From assembly GCA_035403265.1 (NCBI GenBank), contig DAONEV010000093.1:1-12763 (forward strand): a DNA stretch of 12,763 nucleotides. The letters are read 5' to 3'. The notes beneath the pieces are model-generated. The model did no database searches and had not been told where the DNA came from. It saw only the letters and a list, made by a program, of their open reading frames with translations. Below, in pieces: positions 1-7,580 of this stretch (positions are counted from its first letter, which is position 1; each line of letters begins with the position of its first letter). The position numbers and the translations under genes are program-made. Source of the stretch: JAAYVZ01 sp035403265 (GTDB lineage Bacteria; Acidobacteriota; Thermoanaerobaculia; Thermoanaerobaculales; Thermoanaerobaculaceae).

Positions 1-1301
1 TCACGGGTCTCGAGCACCAGGACTGGTTGGACGAGAGTGCCTCCGTTGGCAATTGCAGCGTAGGCACGGGCGAGCTGAAGGGGGGTGACGGCGATCTCCT
101 GGCCGATGGCAAGGGCCGGTCGCGAGAGGGCCGACCAGGCGTCGGGCCCCTGGTAGAGACCTCGCATCTCCCCAGGCAAGCCGATCCCGGCAGCCCGGCC
201 GAACCCCATGCCGCGGATGAAGCCGTCGAGCTGGGCCGGAGAAAGCCGAAGCGCGACCCGCATCGTGCCGGAGTTGGAGGACTTCGCGAGCATGTCGCGA
301 ACCGAGAGCGCGCCGTAGCTCGCATGGTCGCGCATGAAGACGCCTGCGATCTGCAGGCCTCCTCCGGAGCAGTCGACCATCTCCCAGGCCTTGAGCACCC
401 CGTGGGTGAGGGCCGCACACACGATGATCGGCTTGAAGGTGGAGCCGGGCTCCAGCATGTCCTGCACGGCATGGTTGCGCTGCTGCTGGGGGGTTGTCTC
501 ACCAGCTCTCGCCGGGTCGTAGGCAGGCAGGGAGGCCAGGGCGAGCAGCTCGCCCGTGAAGGCGTCCATGACCACGGCCGACGCCGACGCGGCACCGATC
601 TCGGAGATCGTCCGTGCGAGCTCGTCCTCCACCACCTGCTGGACACGGCTGTCGATCGAGAGCCGCAGCGACTGGCCCGGCCGTCCGGCCCGCTCGAGCC
701 GCAGGTCGAGGCGGGTCGGGAAGATCTTCCCGTCGCGGAGCGCGCGATAGACCGCGGGCTCTCCAGCCAGGGTGCGGTCGTAAGACTTCTCAAGCCCCGC
801 CTGGCCGGTCCCCGCCCCGTCCACAAAGCCGATGAGCGGTCCCGCCAGTGATCCGTGGGGGTAGACCCGCCGCTCCGTGCGGAGGGTGCCGACTCCGCGC
901 TCGTCGAGGCGGGAGACGGCGATCTCGACCTCGGGTTCGAGATCCTTGGCCAGGTAGAAGAACCCCTCGTGCTCTCCGAGCGCCCGGACCACGTCATCGG
1001 CGCTCTGACGGACGATGGGAGCAAGCTTGGCGCCCAGCTCGCGCCGCATTGCCGGAGGGATTTTCCTGGGGTTGGCGTACACCGACCGCCGTTCGAGGGA
1101 GCCGGCCAGCAGGCGTCCGTCCCGGGTCTGGATCTCGCCCCGGGGCGTCTCGACCTCGATGGCCTTCTCGCGCTGCCGGACCGCCTCGTCGCTCCATGCC
1201 CGATGGTCGAGCACCTGGACCTGAGCCAGGCGCCCCCAGACCACGGCGGCCCAGACGGCCAGGCTCCAGGTCACCAGCCGGAAGCGACCGGGATGTATCA
1301 C
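1..1301 (-). CDS. ftsI: FtsI/PBP3-type class B penicillin-binding protein (partial, C-terminus beyond window)
   Basis: Septal peptidoglycan transpeptidase that crosslinks stem peptides in the periplasm while anchored in the inner membrane. The 433 visible residues start at GTG 1301, preceded by a GGGGGAG ribosome-binding site. A short cytoplasmic N-terminus and one membrane segment (about 10-27) are followed by the class B dimerisation domain (about 45-210, including ETPRGEI) and the transpeptidase domain from about 215. The SxxK nucleophile is Ser287 in EPGSTFKPI and the SxN motif is SSN at 341-343. The stretch QEIAVTPLQLARAY (about 401-414) is typical of FtsI/SpoVD. The KTG motif should follow residue 433 and is cut off by the window edge, so catalytic completeness cannot be judged. 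The start overlaps the ftsL stop by 4 nt (GTGA), and its place after ftsL favours FtsI over the elongation enzyme PBP2. Confidence 0.95.
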   Translation of the reverse strand, partial: MIHPGRFRLVTWSLAVWAAVVWGRLAQVQVLDHRAWSDEAVRQREKAIEVETPRGEIQTRDGRLLAGSLERRSVYANPRKIPPAMRRELGAKLAPIVRQSADDVVRALGEHEGFFYLAKDLEPEVEIAVSRLDERGVGTLRTERRVYPHGSLAGPLIGFVDGAGTGQAGLEKSYDRTLAGEPAVYRALRDGKIFPTRLDLRLERAGRPGQSLRLSIDSRVQQVVEDELARTISEIGAASASAVVMDAFTGELLALASLPAYDPARAGETTPQQQRNHAVQDMLEPGSTFKPIIVCAALTHGVLKAWEMVDCSGGGLQIAGVFMRDHASYGALSVRDMLAKSSNSGTMRVALRLSPAQLDGFIRGMGFGRAAGIGLPGEMRGLYQGPDAWSALSRPALAIGQEIAVTPLQLARAYAAIANGGTLVQPVLVLETR

Positions 1302-1693
1302 CGTGCTCCCCCGGGGGTGGCGGAGGCCGGTGGCGTCGTCGGCTTGATCGGCCGCCGCAGGTGGCCTGTGTCGCTCAGGAATGCAACCTGCTCGGGCTGG
1401 ACCTGGATCAGTCCCAGGTCTCCCACCTGGCCGGCCAGGATGGCTGGAGAGCTGAGGTGCTCACGCTCCAGGAGCAGGGTGCGGTGCTCGCCTTCCAGAC
1501 GCTCCACCTCGCTGGTGAGCTGGGCGATCTGGTAGCGGTTGCGGACCGTCGTCTGGCGTGGGGCAATGATCGCCCCGAGCACGGCCGCCAGGACCAGGGC
1601 GCCCAGGCAGCATCGTTTCAGCCAGGGCCACCAACCCCAGTCCAGCGGGCGCTGCACCCAGCGGTTGCGCGGGCGATACCCGATGACCTTCAC
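1298..1693 (-). CDS. ftsL: Cell division protein FtsL
   Basis: Small bitopic divisome protein that forms the periplasmic FtsQ-FtsL-FtsB complex, which activates FtsW-FtsI. It has 131 residues: a basic, Trp-rich cytoplasmic head (1-26), one transmembrane helix (about 27-44), a heptad-like coiled coil (about 46-80, with LTSEVERLEGEHRTLLLE), and the usual tail in which SSPA...GLIQVQPEQVAFL resembles the FtsL 'P...A...LGL..P..QV..L' signature. The tail ends in a Pro/Ala-rich stretch. The GTG start at 1693 overlaps the rsmH stop by 4 nt and has GGAGG just upstream. The stop overlaps the ftsI GTG. FtsL sequences are poorly conserved, so the call rests on size, topology, the tail motif and position between rsmH and ftsI. 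Confidence 0.88.
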   Translation of the reverse strand: MKVIGYRPRNRWVQRPLDWGWWPWLKRCCLGALVLAAVLGAIIAPRQTTVRNRYQIAQLTSEVERLEGEHRTLLLEREHLSSPAILAGQVGDLGLIQVQPEQVAFLSDTGHLRRPIKPTTPPASATPGGAR

Positions 1694-2619
1694 CGTGGCC
1701 TCCGCTCGGCGGCGCGCAGGCGGGCCGATCGAGCGCGCGGGTTGGAGTCGATCTCCGCTTCCTCGGCGCGCACTGGACGGGGGGTGAGCACGGTCAGGAC
1801 CTGCGCCGGGTTGCACTGGCACCCGAAGGTCCCGGGGGGGCAGACGCAGCGTCCCGAAAGGTGACGCATGGTGCGTTTGGCGATACGGTCCTCGAGCGAG
1901 TGAAAGGCGATCACCACCAGGCGGCCACCCGGGGCGAGGCGTCGAGCCGCGGCCTCGATGGCGGCGGGCAACGTCTCCAGCTCGTGGTTGACGGCCATGC
2001 GAACAGCCTGGAATGTGCGGGTGGCCGGGTCGATGCGGGTGCGTGGGTGGCCAAGTGCGGACGACACGATCCGCCTGAGCTGACCGGTCGTCAGGAGAGA
2101 CTCGCGACTCCGGGCCCTCAGTATGGCGCGCGCGACGCGGCGGGCGCGCGGCTCCTCTCCGAGCTCCCACAGGGCCGTCATCAGGTCATCCTCGGCCACC
2201 TCCGCAAGCCACTGCGCGGCGGTGGGGCCAGAGGACGAGAAGCGCATGTCGAGAGGGGCGTCGTGGCGGAAGGAGAAGCCGCGCTCCGGGGTGTCGAGCT
2301 GCAGCGACGAGACGCCGAGGTCGAACATCGCTCCGGCCAGCTCCCGGACCCCGAGGTTGTCGAGCACCTCGTCGAGCTGGCCATAGGCTGCCTGGACCAG
2401 GGTCGCCCGGTCGGCCGCGAACGCCAGGCGCTCGCGAGCGCAGGCGAGGGCAGCCGGATCGACGTCCAGCCCCACCAGACGCGTCCCGGGGACCGCCAGA
2501 ACCCCTTCGGAGTGCCCCCCCAGACCCACCGTGGCGTCCAGGAAGATACCGCCGTCATGGGGTGCCAGGTTCTGAAGCACGGCCTTCAGCAGGACCGGGA
2601 CGTGGAGAGCGGCGGTCAC
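1690..2619 (-). CDS. rsmH: 16S rRNA (cytosine(1402)-N(4))-methyltransferase RsmH (MraW)
   Basis: Uses S-adenosylmethionine to methylate N4 of C1402 in the 16S rRNA decoding site, in the cytoplasm. It has 309 residues, the usual length. The N-terminal HVPVL is followed by the SAM-binding loop DATVGLGGHS (28-37), the acidic GLDVDP (50-55), FDLGVSSLQLD (99-109), RGFSFR (113-118) with PLDMR (122-126), TRTFQAVRMAVNHEL (200-214) and AFHSLEDRI (238-246). A CVCPP...CQC element (258-269) supplies two Cys-x-Cys pairs, seen in many RsmH proteins and possibly metal-binding. The C-terminus carries NPRARSARLRAAER, the family tail. The start is GTG at 2619, 3 nt after the mraZ stop, with GGAGAGGG inside the end of mraZ as ribosome-binding site. 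The call is firm. Confidence 0.97.
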   Translation of the reverse strand: MTAALHVPVLLKAVLQNLAPHDGGIFLDATVGLGGHSEGVLAVPGTRLVGLDVDPAALACARERLAFAADRATLVQAAYGQLDEVLDNLGVRELAGAMFDLGVSSLQLDTPERGFSFRHDAPLDMRFSSSGPTAAQWLAEVAEDDLMTALWELGEEPRARRVARAILRARSRESLLTTGQLRRIVSSALGHPRTRIDPATRTFQAVRMAVNHELETLPAAIEAAARRLAPGGRLVVIAFHSLEDRIAKRTMRHLSGRCVCPPGTFGCQCNPAQVLTVLTPRPVRAEEAEIDSNPRARSARLRAAERRPR

Positions 2620-2622
2620 GGC

Positions 2623-3066
2623 TCATTCCCTCTCCAGGGCGGCGAGGGCAGCCCATTGCTCGGCGGTGAAGTCGGAGGTGACCTTGGCACGGGCGCGCTC
2701 GCGCGGCACGATGGCGAAGAAGTCGCCTCGCCCGCTCACCAGGACCTCGCCGGCAAAGCCCAACATCTCGCGCAAGTGAGCGGGCACCAGGACGCGGCCT
2801 TGCGTGTCGACCTCGTCCTCCTGACCGTAGTTCGCGCGCTCCAGGAACTCCTGCACCAGGGGGTCCCACGGTGAGCGGTCGAGGAAGTGACGCTCCTTCT
2901 CAATCCATACCGCGAGTGGGTAGACCCGGAGCTCGGCCGAGTGAAGGGAGGTGATGAAGACCTGGGAGCCGTAGCCGACCTCGAGCTGCGCCTTCAGACG
3001 AGTGGGCAGCTTGAGCCGTCCCTTCTCGTCGATGGTGGCGTTGAAGGCCCCGCGAAACGTCTCCAC
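2623..3066 (-). CDS. mraZ: Transcriptional regulator MraZ
   Basis: DNA-binding autoregulator of the dcw cluster, with a ring of AbrB-like domains. It has 147 residues with two SpoVT/AbrB-type repeats: the first near 4-50 has FRGAFNATIDEKGRLKLP and the second near 79-125 has EDEVDTQGRVLVP. Both keep the D-x-x-G-R-x-x-x-P core of the family. I place the start at GTG 3066 because it puts VETFRG where the family normally has M-F-R-G, and because GGGAGGGG lies about 6 nt upstream. An in-frame ATG at 3183 would add 39 residues but lies upstream of the promoter and operator repeats, so it is unlikely. It is the first gene of a tightly packed mraZ-rsmH-ftsL-ftsI unit. Confidence 0.95.
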   Translation of the reverse strand: METFRGAFNATIDEKGRLKLPTRLKAQLEVGYGSQVFITSLHSAELRVYPLAVWIEKERHFLDRSPWDPLVQEFLERANYGQEDEVDTQGRVLVPAHLREMLGFAGEVLVSGRGDFFAIVPRERARAKVTSDFTAEQWAALAALERE

Positions 3067-3104
3067 TGCGTCCCCCTCCCGGGCTTCCCAGCGTGGGATG
3101 TGGG

Positions 3105-3138
3105 CCACTGCGGTCCACTGGTTTCCACTTCTGTCCAC
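3105..3138 (-). promoter_or_regulatory. Putative MraZ operator: four GTGG boxes at 10-bp spacing
   Basis: On the minus strand four direct repeats begin with GTGG: GTGGAC (3138), GTGGAA (3128), GTGGAC (3118) and GTGGCC (3108). Each is exactly 10 bp from the next, one helical turn, and together they lie 39 to 72 bp upstream of the mraZ GTG. Known MraZ operators consist of short G-rich direct repeats about one turn apart near the mraZ promoter (TGGGN repeats in E. coli, AAAGTG-like repeats in Mycoplasma). The boxes overlap the predicted transcription start and early leader, so binding would block initiation. Binding by MraZ is an inference. Confidence 0.8.
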
Positions 3139-3142
3139 CGGA

Positions 3143-3171
3143 ATAGTGATCCGACCATGCACCGGTGTCAA
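3143..3171 (-). promoter_or_regulatory. Putative sigma-70 promoter of the mraZ/dcw cluster
   Basis: A perfect TTGACA (-35, 3171-3166) is followed after 17 bp by CACTAT (-10, 3148-3143, three of six consensus bases). Transcription would begin near 3136, giving a leader of about 70 nt that contains the four GTGG boxes. The perfect -35 and ideal spacing make this the best promoter in the window. Confidence 0.7.
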
Positions 3172-3378
3172 GCCCTCGGGCACTTTCGTCCGCGGCCCAG
3201 GCTCATGACTTCAGGCACGGCGCTGCCCTGGCAGCAGATCAGCTCATCAGGTCGTCAGCAGACCAGCTCGTGATGCGGTGTTGCTGAAACGCTGATGAGC
3301 TGACAACCTGACTGACTGGGCGGGGGAGCTTGAGCCTTGAGTCCTGACGCTGAGCCTGGGTGGGTGGTGGCGAGGGGG
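3172..3378. other. Intergenic spacer between the SurA-like gene and the mraZ promoter
   Basis: With the mraZ promoter and leader, this makes about 310 bp without a gene. The part from 3237 to 3316 is dense in ATCAG/CTGAT-type words and holds a long inverted repeat, described separately. The part from 3320 to 3378 has a few imperfect copies of TGAG/GGCTCA words. I see no credible coding sequence on either strand, and no stem followed by a T-run that would end transcription of the SurA-like gene, so some read-through into mraZ is possible. Confidence 0.6.
3239..3303. repeat. Intergenic inverted repeat, 12-bp arms
   Basis: TCAGCTCATCAG (3239-3250) and its exact reverse complement CTGATGAGCTGA (3292-3303) flank 41 bp that hold further GTCAGCAG and CTGAAACG-like words. 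The right-arm 12-mer recurs exactly at 7682-7693 in another intergenic spacer. The loop is long and no T-tract follows, so this is not a standard terminator. It may belong to a dispersed intergenic repeat family, but two copies in one window are weak evidence. Confidence 0.5.
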
Positions 3379-4344
3379 TCAGGGCGCAGGTTGGGTGGGG
3401 AGGTGGAGCAACTCCGAATGGATCTCGACGATGTACCGCTTCTTGAGGTCCCGGACGATGTCGGTGATGTGGCCCCGGTAGCGTTCGTCTTCCTCGCGGT
3501 ACCGAAGCTCGTCGGCCACCTCGTTGAAAGGTCTCACCGCAGCGGCAAGGCGCTCGACCAGATGGACGACGTGGACGCCGTTCGCGGTGCGGAAAGGCTC
3601 GGAAATCTCGCCCGGCTTGAGTGTTGCCACGGCCGTAGCGACTTCCTTGCGGAGGTCGGGTACGGCTACGACACCCAGATCGCCTCCGGTTCCCCGGCCG
3701 GCATCGACCTCGCTCTTCACCAGGGCCTGGAAGTCGCCACTGGCCCGCGCCGCGGCCGCCAGACGCCGGGCGCTGGCGAGCACCCGCTCTTCGTCGCCGG
3801 CGTCGGGGCCCACCGTGAGGATGAGGTGCTCGATGTGGACACGCTCGGGGATCTGGTACCGGCTCTCCTCTCGCGAGAATCGCTGCTTGAGCTCCTCCTC
3901 GGTCACCTGGGGTCGCGGCACCTCGCGGCTGAGGAGGCGGTTGATGACGATGTTCTCCCGCACCCGCTCACGGAGCTGGTCGAGGGTGATGCCCATGTTC
4001 TTCAGGCTCTCCTGGAATGCGGCCTCGTCCTTGACCTGGTTCTGCTCGCGGAGGCGGCCGAGGGCGGCGTCGACGTCCTGCTCCTCGGCGTCGACCTTGA
4101 GCTCCGACGCGCGCTCCAGGAGGCAGAGGTCGTCGGCAATCTCCCGTACCAGCGCCTGGACCTCCTCGCCGGTGAGGGGGCGTCCTATCTCGCCGGCACG
4201 CTCGGCGATCCGCCGGCCCATGTCGCGGGTGGTGAGGACTCGTTCGTTGACCCGGACCACGATACCCTCGACCAGCGTGCGCTCGGCAGCGAGGCAGGTG
4301 GCGAAGAGGAACGGAATGGCAGCAAGCACGGTCGATCGTCGCAT
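3379..4344 (-). CDS. SurA-like periplasmic peptidyl-prolyl cis-trans isomerase (parvulin)
   Basis: Exported chaperone/foldase, probably helping outer-membrane proteins cross the periplasm. It has 321 residues: a signal peptide (1-20, MRRSTVLAAIPF...CLAA), a SurA_N-like helical region (about 23-145, beginning VEGIVVRVNERVLTTRD) and one parvulin domain (about 168-265, with HIEHLILTV, GTGGDLGVV, LKPGEISEPF and NGVHVVHLVE). E. coli SurA has two parvulin domains; this protein has one, so it is closer to the short SurA/PpiC forms. ATG 4344 follows the stop of the upstream parvulin by 1 nt (TGACATG), so the two are almost certainly co-translated. A longer reading frame extends upstream into the neighbour, but only this start gives a signal peptide. 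The symbol is withheld because orthology with surA is not certain. Confidence 0.88.
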   Translation of the reverse strand: MRRSTVLAAIPFLFATCLAAERTLVEGIVVRVNERVLTTRDMGRRIAERAGEIGRPLTGEEVQALVREIADDLCLLERASELKVDAEEQDVDAALGRLREQNQVKDEAAFQESLKNMGITLDQLRERVRENIVINRLLSREVPRPQVTEEELKQRFSREESRYQIPERVHIEHLILTVGPDAGDEERVLASARRLAAAARASGDFQALVKSEVDAGRGTGGDLGVVAVPDLRKEVATAVATLKPGEISEPFRTANGVHVVHLVERLAAAVRPFNEVADELRYREEDERYRGHITDIVRDLKKRYIVEIHSELLHLPTQPAP

Positions 4345-4345
4345 G

Positions 4346-5164
4346 TCAGACCTCGAAGGGATTTCGGCAGGGGAAAGGGGCATTCGTGCAGCGTACCTCG
4401 ACACCGACCTGGCTGGCCAGCCCCCGCACGCAGGTTCGGCGTGCGGTCTCGGCGCGCTGTGCCGCCAGCTCGGCCCGGGCCCGCTCGCGCCAGGCGGGGT
4501 CGGTCCCGCTCCCGGCGGCCCGTCGGTCGGTGACCTGAAAGACGTGCCATCCGGCCGTGCTGGGCACGGGCTCGGACAGCTCACCGGCCGCCAGCCCGAA
4601 GACCGCGGCCTCGAACTCGGGCGGCAGTTGGCCGGTACCGACCCACCCTAGCAGGCCACCCTGGGAGGCGTTTGGAGCGCGTGAGACCTCCCGCGACACA
4701 TCGGTGAAGTCGTCGCCCTTGCGAAGGCGCTCGCGGGCCGCGCGGGCGGAGGCATGGTCCGGCAGGACGAGCTGGCGGAGGCGGATCCGGGTTCCGGTCG
4801 GCGCGGCGCTGGTGTCCCGCGCCAAGAACGCCTCGACCTCTGCGTCGCTGGGGAGGGGTGGAGGCGGGCAGAGACGGAGCGCCGCCTCGCGCACCTTCGC
4901 ACTGCGGGCGGCGGGCGTGAGATCACGGCTACCTTCGACGCCCACCGCGGCGAGCAGCACCTCTTCCTCGAGAAGGCCCTCGAAGAGCGAAGCCACCAGG
5001 GCCGGGGAGGCCTCCGCAAACGGCCGGCCGGTCTGGCTCTCGACGCTTGCCTTGAGGTCATCGAGGGGAACCGGCCGACCCTTGACCAGGGCCAGGGTGC
5101 TTGTCGGCTGTCGGCACGCCGTGAGCACCAGCATGAGCGCCATGGGGATGGCCTCTTTTCGCAT
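4346..5164 (-). CDS. Parvulin-type peptidyl-prolyl isomerase lipoprotein (PpiC/PrsA-like)
   Basis: Probably a membrane-anchored periplasmic foldase. It has 272 residues. The N-terminus MRKEAIPMALMLVLTAC is a lipoprotein signal with lipobox LTAC, so Cys17 would be lipidated. The following region (about 22-115) is SurA_N-like, starting ALVKGRPVPLDDLKASV. The parvulin domain (about 122-213) has RLRQLVLPD, GDDFTDVSREVS, GGLLGWVGTGQLPPEFE, LAAGELSEPV and AGWHVFQV. The C-terminus holds three cysteines (245, 259, 266) that could form a disulfide. ATG 5164 has no clear ribosome-binding site; ATG 5143 has AAGAGG upstream but would remove the basic residues of the signal. The hydrolase gene ends 42 bp upstream and the SurA-like gene starts 1 nt downstream. 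Confidence 0.85.
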   Translation of the reverse strand: MRKEAIPMALMLVLTACRQPTSTLALVKGRPVPLDDLKASVESQTGRPFAEASPALVASLFEGLLEEEVLLAAVGVEGSRDLTPAARSAKVREAALRLCPPPPLPSDAEVEAFLARDTSAAPTGTRIRLRQLVLPDHASARAARERLRKGDDFTDVSREVSRAPNASQGGLLGWVGTGQLPPEFEAAVFGLAAGELSEPVPSTAGWHVFQVTDRRAAGSGTDPAWRERARAELAAQRAETARRTCVRGLASQVGVEVRCTNAPFPCRNPFEV

Positions 5165-5206
5165 GTCGGTCAGTCTAACATTGGGCAGGTTGGGCTTTCG
5201 CAGTGT

Positions 5207-6265
5207 CTAGAGTCCAGCCTCTGGCCGGGGCGGGTGGAGGTGGTTGGCCAGGAAGTCCCAGATCTGGCGGCGTGCCTGGCGGGCCGGGGCGATGTCCAGG
5301 CGGTCGAAGCTATGACCTCCCGGCGCATCCTGCCACACCTTGTACTCGAACTTCTTCCCCTCGGCCTTGAGAGCCTGCACGAGGTGCTCGACCTCCAGGT
5401 AGTTGACGTCCTCGTCGTTCGTCGTCGTATGGATGAGCAGCGGGGCCTGCAGCTTGTCGATGTTCCAGACCGGCGAGCGCCGCTTGTACTCGGGGATGTC
5501 TTGCCGCACGGTCTTGCCGATGTGGTTGGGGGCGGAGAAGATCTGCCGGTATTCCTCGTCCTGGTAGCCCAGGCGGGCAATCAGGTCGGATACCGGAACA
5601 CCGGCAAACACGCAGGCGTAGTCGGTTGGATGGCTATTGGCGGCCAGCAGAGCGATGAGGCCGCCATGGCTCCAGCCCACCATGCCGACGCGCTTGGCGT
5701 CCACGAAGTCGAAGCTCTCGACCGCCCAGTCCTTCGCCGCCTGGACGTCGTCAACCTCGCGGCCTCCATAGTCGATGAGGTCATGGAAGTCCTCTCCGTA
5801 CCCGGTCGAACCCCGATACTCGGGCGCGACCACGACGTAGCCCTGGGCCACCAGCTCGCGAATGATGTGCGTGTGGTAGGTCGTGAAGTCGGCGTGGACG
5901 CCGCCATGGGGCAGGAGCAGCATCGGCAGCTTCATCCCGGCCGGTCGGTCCCTGGGCACGAAGGTGTAGGTGTAGAACTTCACCGGGTTGCGAGCGCCCG
6001 GGGCCTCCGGGTTACGCGGATTGGCGTCGGGAGGGCCGACGATGCGCCACTTGTCGACGATCGCGACGTCGCCGACGCGGGCGAACCAGGTCACGTCGTC
6101 AATGGCCTTGGCCAGCATGTCGAGTCTGTGCTCGAGTGCCTCGTTGGCGCGCTTGAGCGCCGCGAGCTGGCGCGTGACCTCGCTCTCTGGCCCCGCCTGG
6201 CCGATGGCGATCAGGGGCAGCAGCATGCAGATCGCCGTGGACAGGGCAGCGAGGGGCTTTCTCAT
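5207..6265 (-). CDS. Secreted S9 (prolyl oligopeptidase-type) alpha/beta hydrolase
   Basis: Probably a peptidase or esterase outside the cytoplasm; the substrate is unknown. It has 352 residues. A signal peptide (about 1-23, cleavage near GQA) is followed by a short predicted coiled coil (about 29-58, EVTRQLAALKRANEALEHRL) and then a catalytic alpha/beta-hydrolase domain (about 95-345). The triad can be read directly: Ser199 in GWSHGG, Asp284 in NDEDVNY and His318 in GGHSF. LLLPHGG (117-122) is the oxyanion-hole region and APEYRGSTGYGEDF (147-160) is typical of the S9 catalytic domain. The beta-propeller that gates full-length S9 peptidases is absent, so the enzyme should be less size-selective, or may be an esterase. 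ATG 6265 has GGAGG 5 nt upstream. The gene lies 40 bp after the unrecognised secreted-protein gene and 42 bp before the parvulin pair, so it may share their transcript. Confidence 0.88.
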   Translation of the reverse strand: MRKPLAALSTAICMLLPLIAIGQAGPESEVTRQLAALKRANEALEHRLDMLAKAIDDVTWFARVGDVAIVDKWRIVGPPDANPRNPEAPGARNPVKFYTYTFVPRDRPAGMKLPMLLLPHGGVHADFTTYHTHIIRELVAQGYVVVAPEYRGSTGYGEDFHDLIDYGGREVDDVQAAKDWAVESFDFVDAKRVGMVGWSHGGLIALLAANSHPTDYACVFAGVPVSDLIARLGYQDEEYRQIFSAPNHIGKTVRQDIPEYKRRSPVWNIDKLQAPLLIHTTTNDEDVNYLEVEHLVQALKAEGKKFEYKVWQDAPGGHSFDRLDIAPARQARRQIWDFLANHLHPPRPEAGL

Positions 6266-6305
6266 GACAACCTCCGGGTGGCGAGCAATGGCTGCCGACC
6301 CGATT

Positions 6306-7187
6306 CTAGTCCGACTTCGGCGGTGCGGCTGGCGCCTGCATCTGGGGAGGCTTGGGGCGCTGCGCAAGCGGAATCGGGTTCGCGAACAATCGCTCGGAAT
6401 CGCTCTTGGGGAGCAGCCTGTACTTGACCCACTTGGTCCGGTTGTGCGCCTTCTGGTTGCCCTCCTCGTCCAGCCCGATGGCCTTCTCCTCGCTGGGCAA
6501 CCAGACGCCGCCGATCTTCACGGGCTTGGTCTGGGTGATGAGCATGCCGTCGGACGTCACGCCCTTGCCAAGGTCCGTGGCCGGGCTGATGGCCTGCACC
6601 ACGGCGAACGTCTTCTGGTCGAAGTCCACCAGCCAGGTGTTTGACATCTGAGGAGAGGCGAAGAAGGAGCGGGGAAGCTCCACCTGGACACGCCAGACCG
6701 GCTTGCCGGCGATGCGGCCGGCCTCGACCGGACCCAGTACGATTCCCTCCCAGTTGAGCGAGAAGGGCAGGAGCAACGAGAACGTGTAGCTCGTGATGGT
6801 CCGTCGGACCATGAGGGCGGTGGCGGGTCGCTGGTCCGCTCGCCCTTCGATCAGCGCCCATCCGCCGGAGCCGTCGTCGGCGGCGACCGTCCGGGCTTCT
6901 GGCATCTCGAACCGGGCGGGAATCGGGCCGGGGGTCGAGAGGAAGATGCCCGTGGTGCTGTGGACCGTCTTGCCGTCCTGGGTGATCTCCTCGCGCTCCA
7001 TGCTGATCCCGAGGATGCCCAGCTTGTTGAACGCCTCCATGCCACCGCCAGCCTCGCAGGCCTTGTTGACAATGACCTTGGGATCAGGCGGTTGAGGCGC
7101 CGGGGAGGACTGCGCTCCTGCCGTGCCGGTCGCCAGGCCACCGATGAGGGTGAAGGCCGCTGCGCCACAAAACGCTCGATGCATCAT
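6306..7187 (-). CDS. Secreted protein of unknown function
   Basis: I do not recognise a named family with confidence. The protein has 293 residues with a signal peptide (about 1-25, MMHRAFCGAAAFTLIG...AGA). A short Pro-rich stretch precedes VIVNKACEAGGGMEAFNKLG, and then a region rich in alternating hydrophobic residues (about 58-235) looks like beta-sheet. Phrases such as GIFLSTPGPIPARFEMP, TWLVDFDQKTFAVVQ and IGGVWLPSEEK recall LolA/LolB-like or 'lipoprotein-sorting-like' half-barrels common in Acidobacteriota, but this is only a resemblance. The C-terminus is Pro/Ala-rich. There is no lipobox and no membrane helix after the signal. Two adjacent ATGs (7187 and 7184) follow GGAGAG; I took the first. 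The S9 hydrolase follows 40 bp downstream on the same strand. Confidence 0.8.
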   Translation of the reverse strand: MMHRAFCGAAAFTLIGGLATGTAGAQSSPAPQPPDPKVIVNKACEAGGGMEAFNKLGILGISMEREEITQDGKTVHSTTGIFLSTPGPIPARFEMPEARTVAADDGSGGWALIEGRADQRPATALMVRRTITSYTFSLLLPFSLNWEGIVLGPVEAGRIAGKPVWRVQVELPRSFFASPQMSNTWLVDFDQKTFAVVQAISPATDLGKGVTSDGMLITQTKPVKIGGVWLPSEEKAIGLDEEGNQKAHNRTKWVKYRLLPKSDSERLFANPIPLAQRPKPPQMQAPAAPPKSD

Positions 7188-7563
<376 letters not shown>

Positions 7564-7580
7564 ACCCAGCGGAGAGGGAG

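Noticed and set aside
27..851. Long plus-strand frames opposite ftsI, and similar ones opposite the parvulins, the hydrolase and lptD
   Set aside because: They are antisense shadows produced by high GC content: low-complexity Arg/Gly/Pro-rich products with no domains, opposite genes with clear families.
2623..3183. Longer MraZ starting at ATG 3183
   Set aside because: The added residues have no match to MraZ, and the start lies upstream of the promoter and operator boxes; GTG 3066 fits the family start and has a ribosome-binding site.
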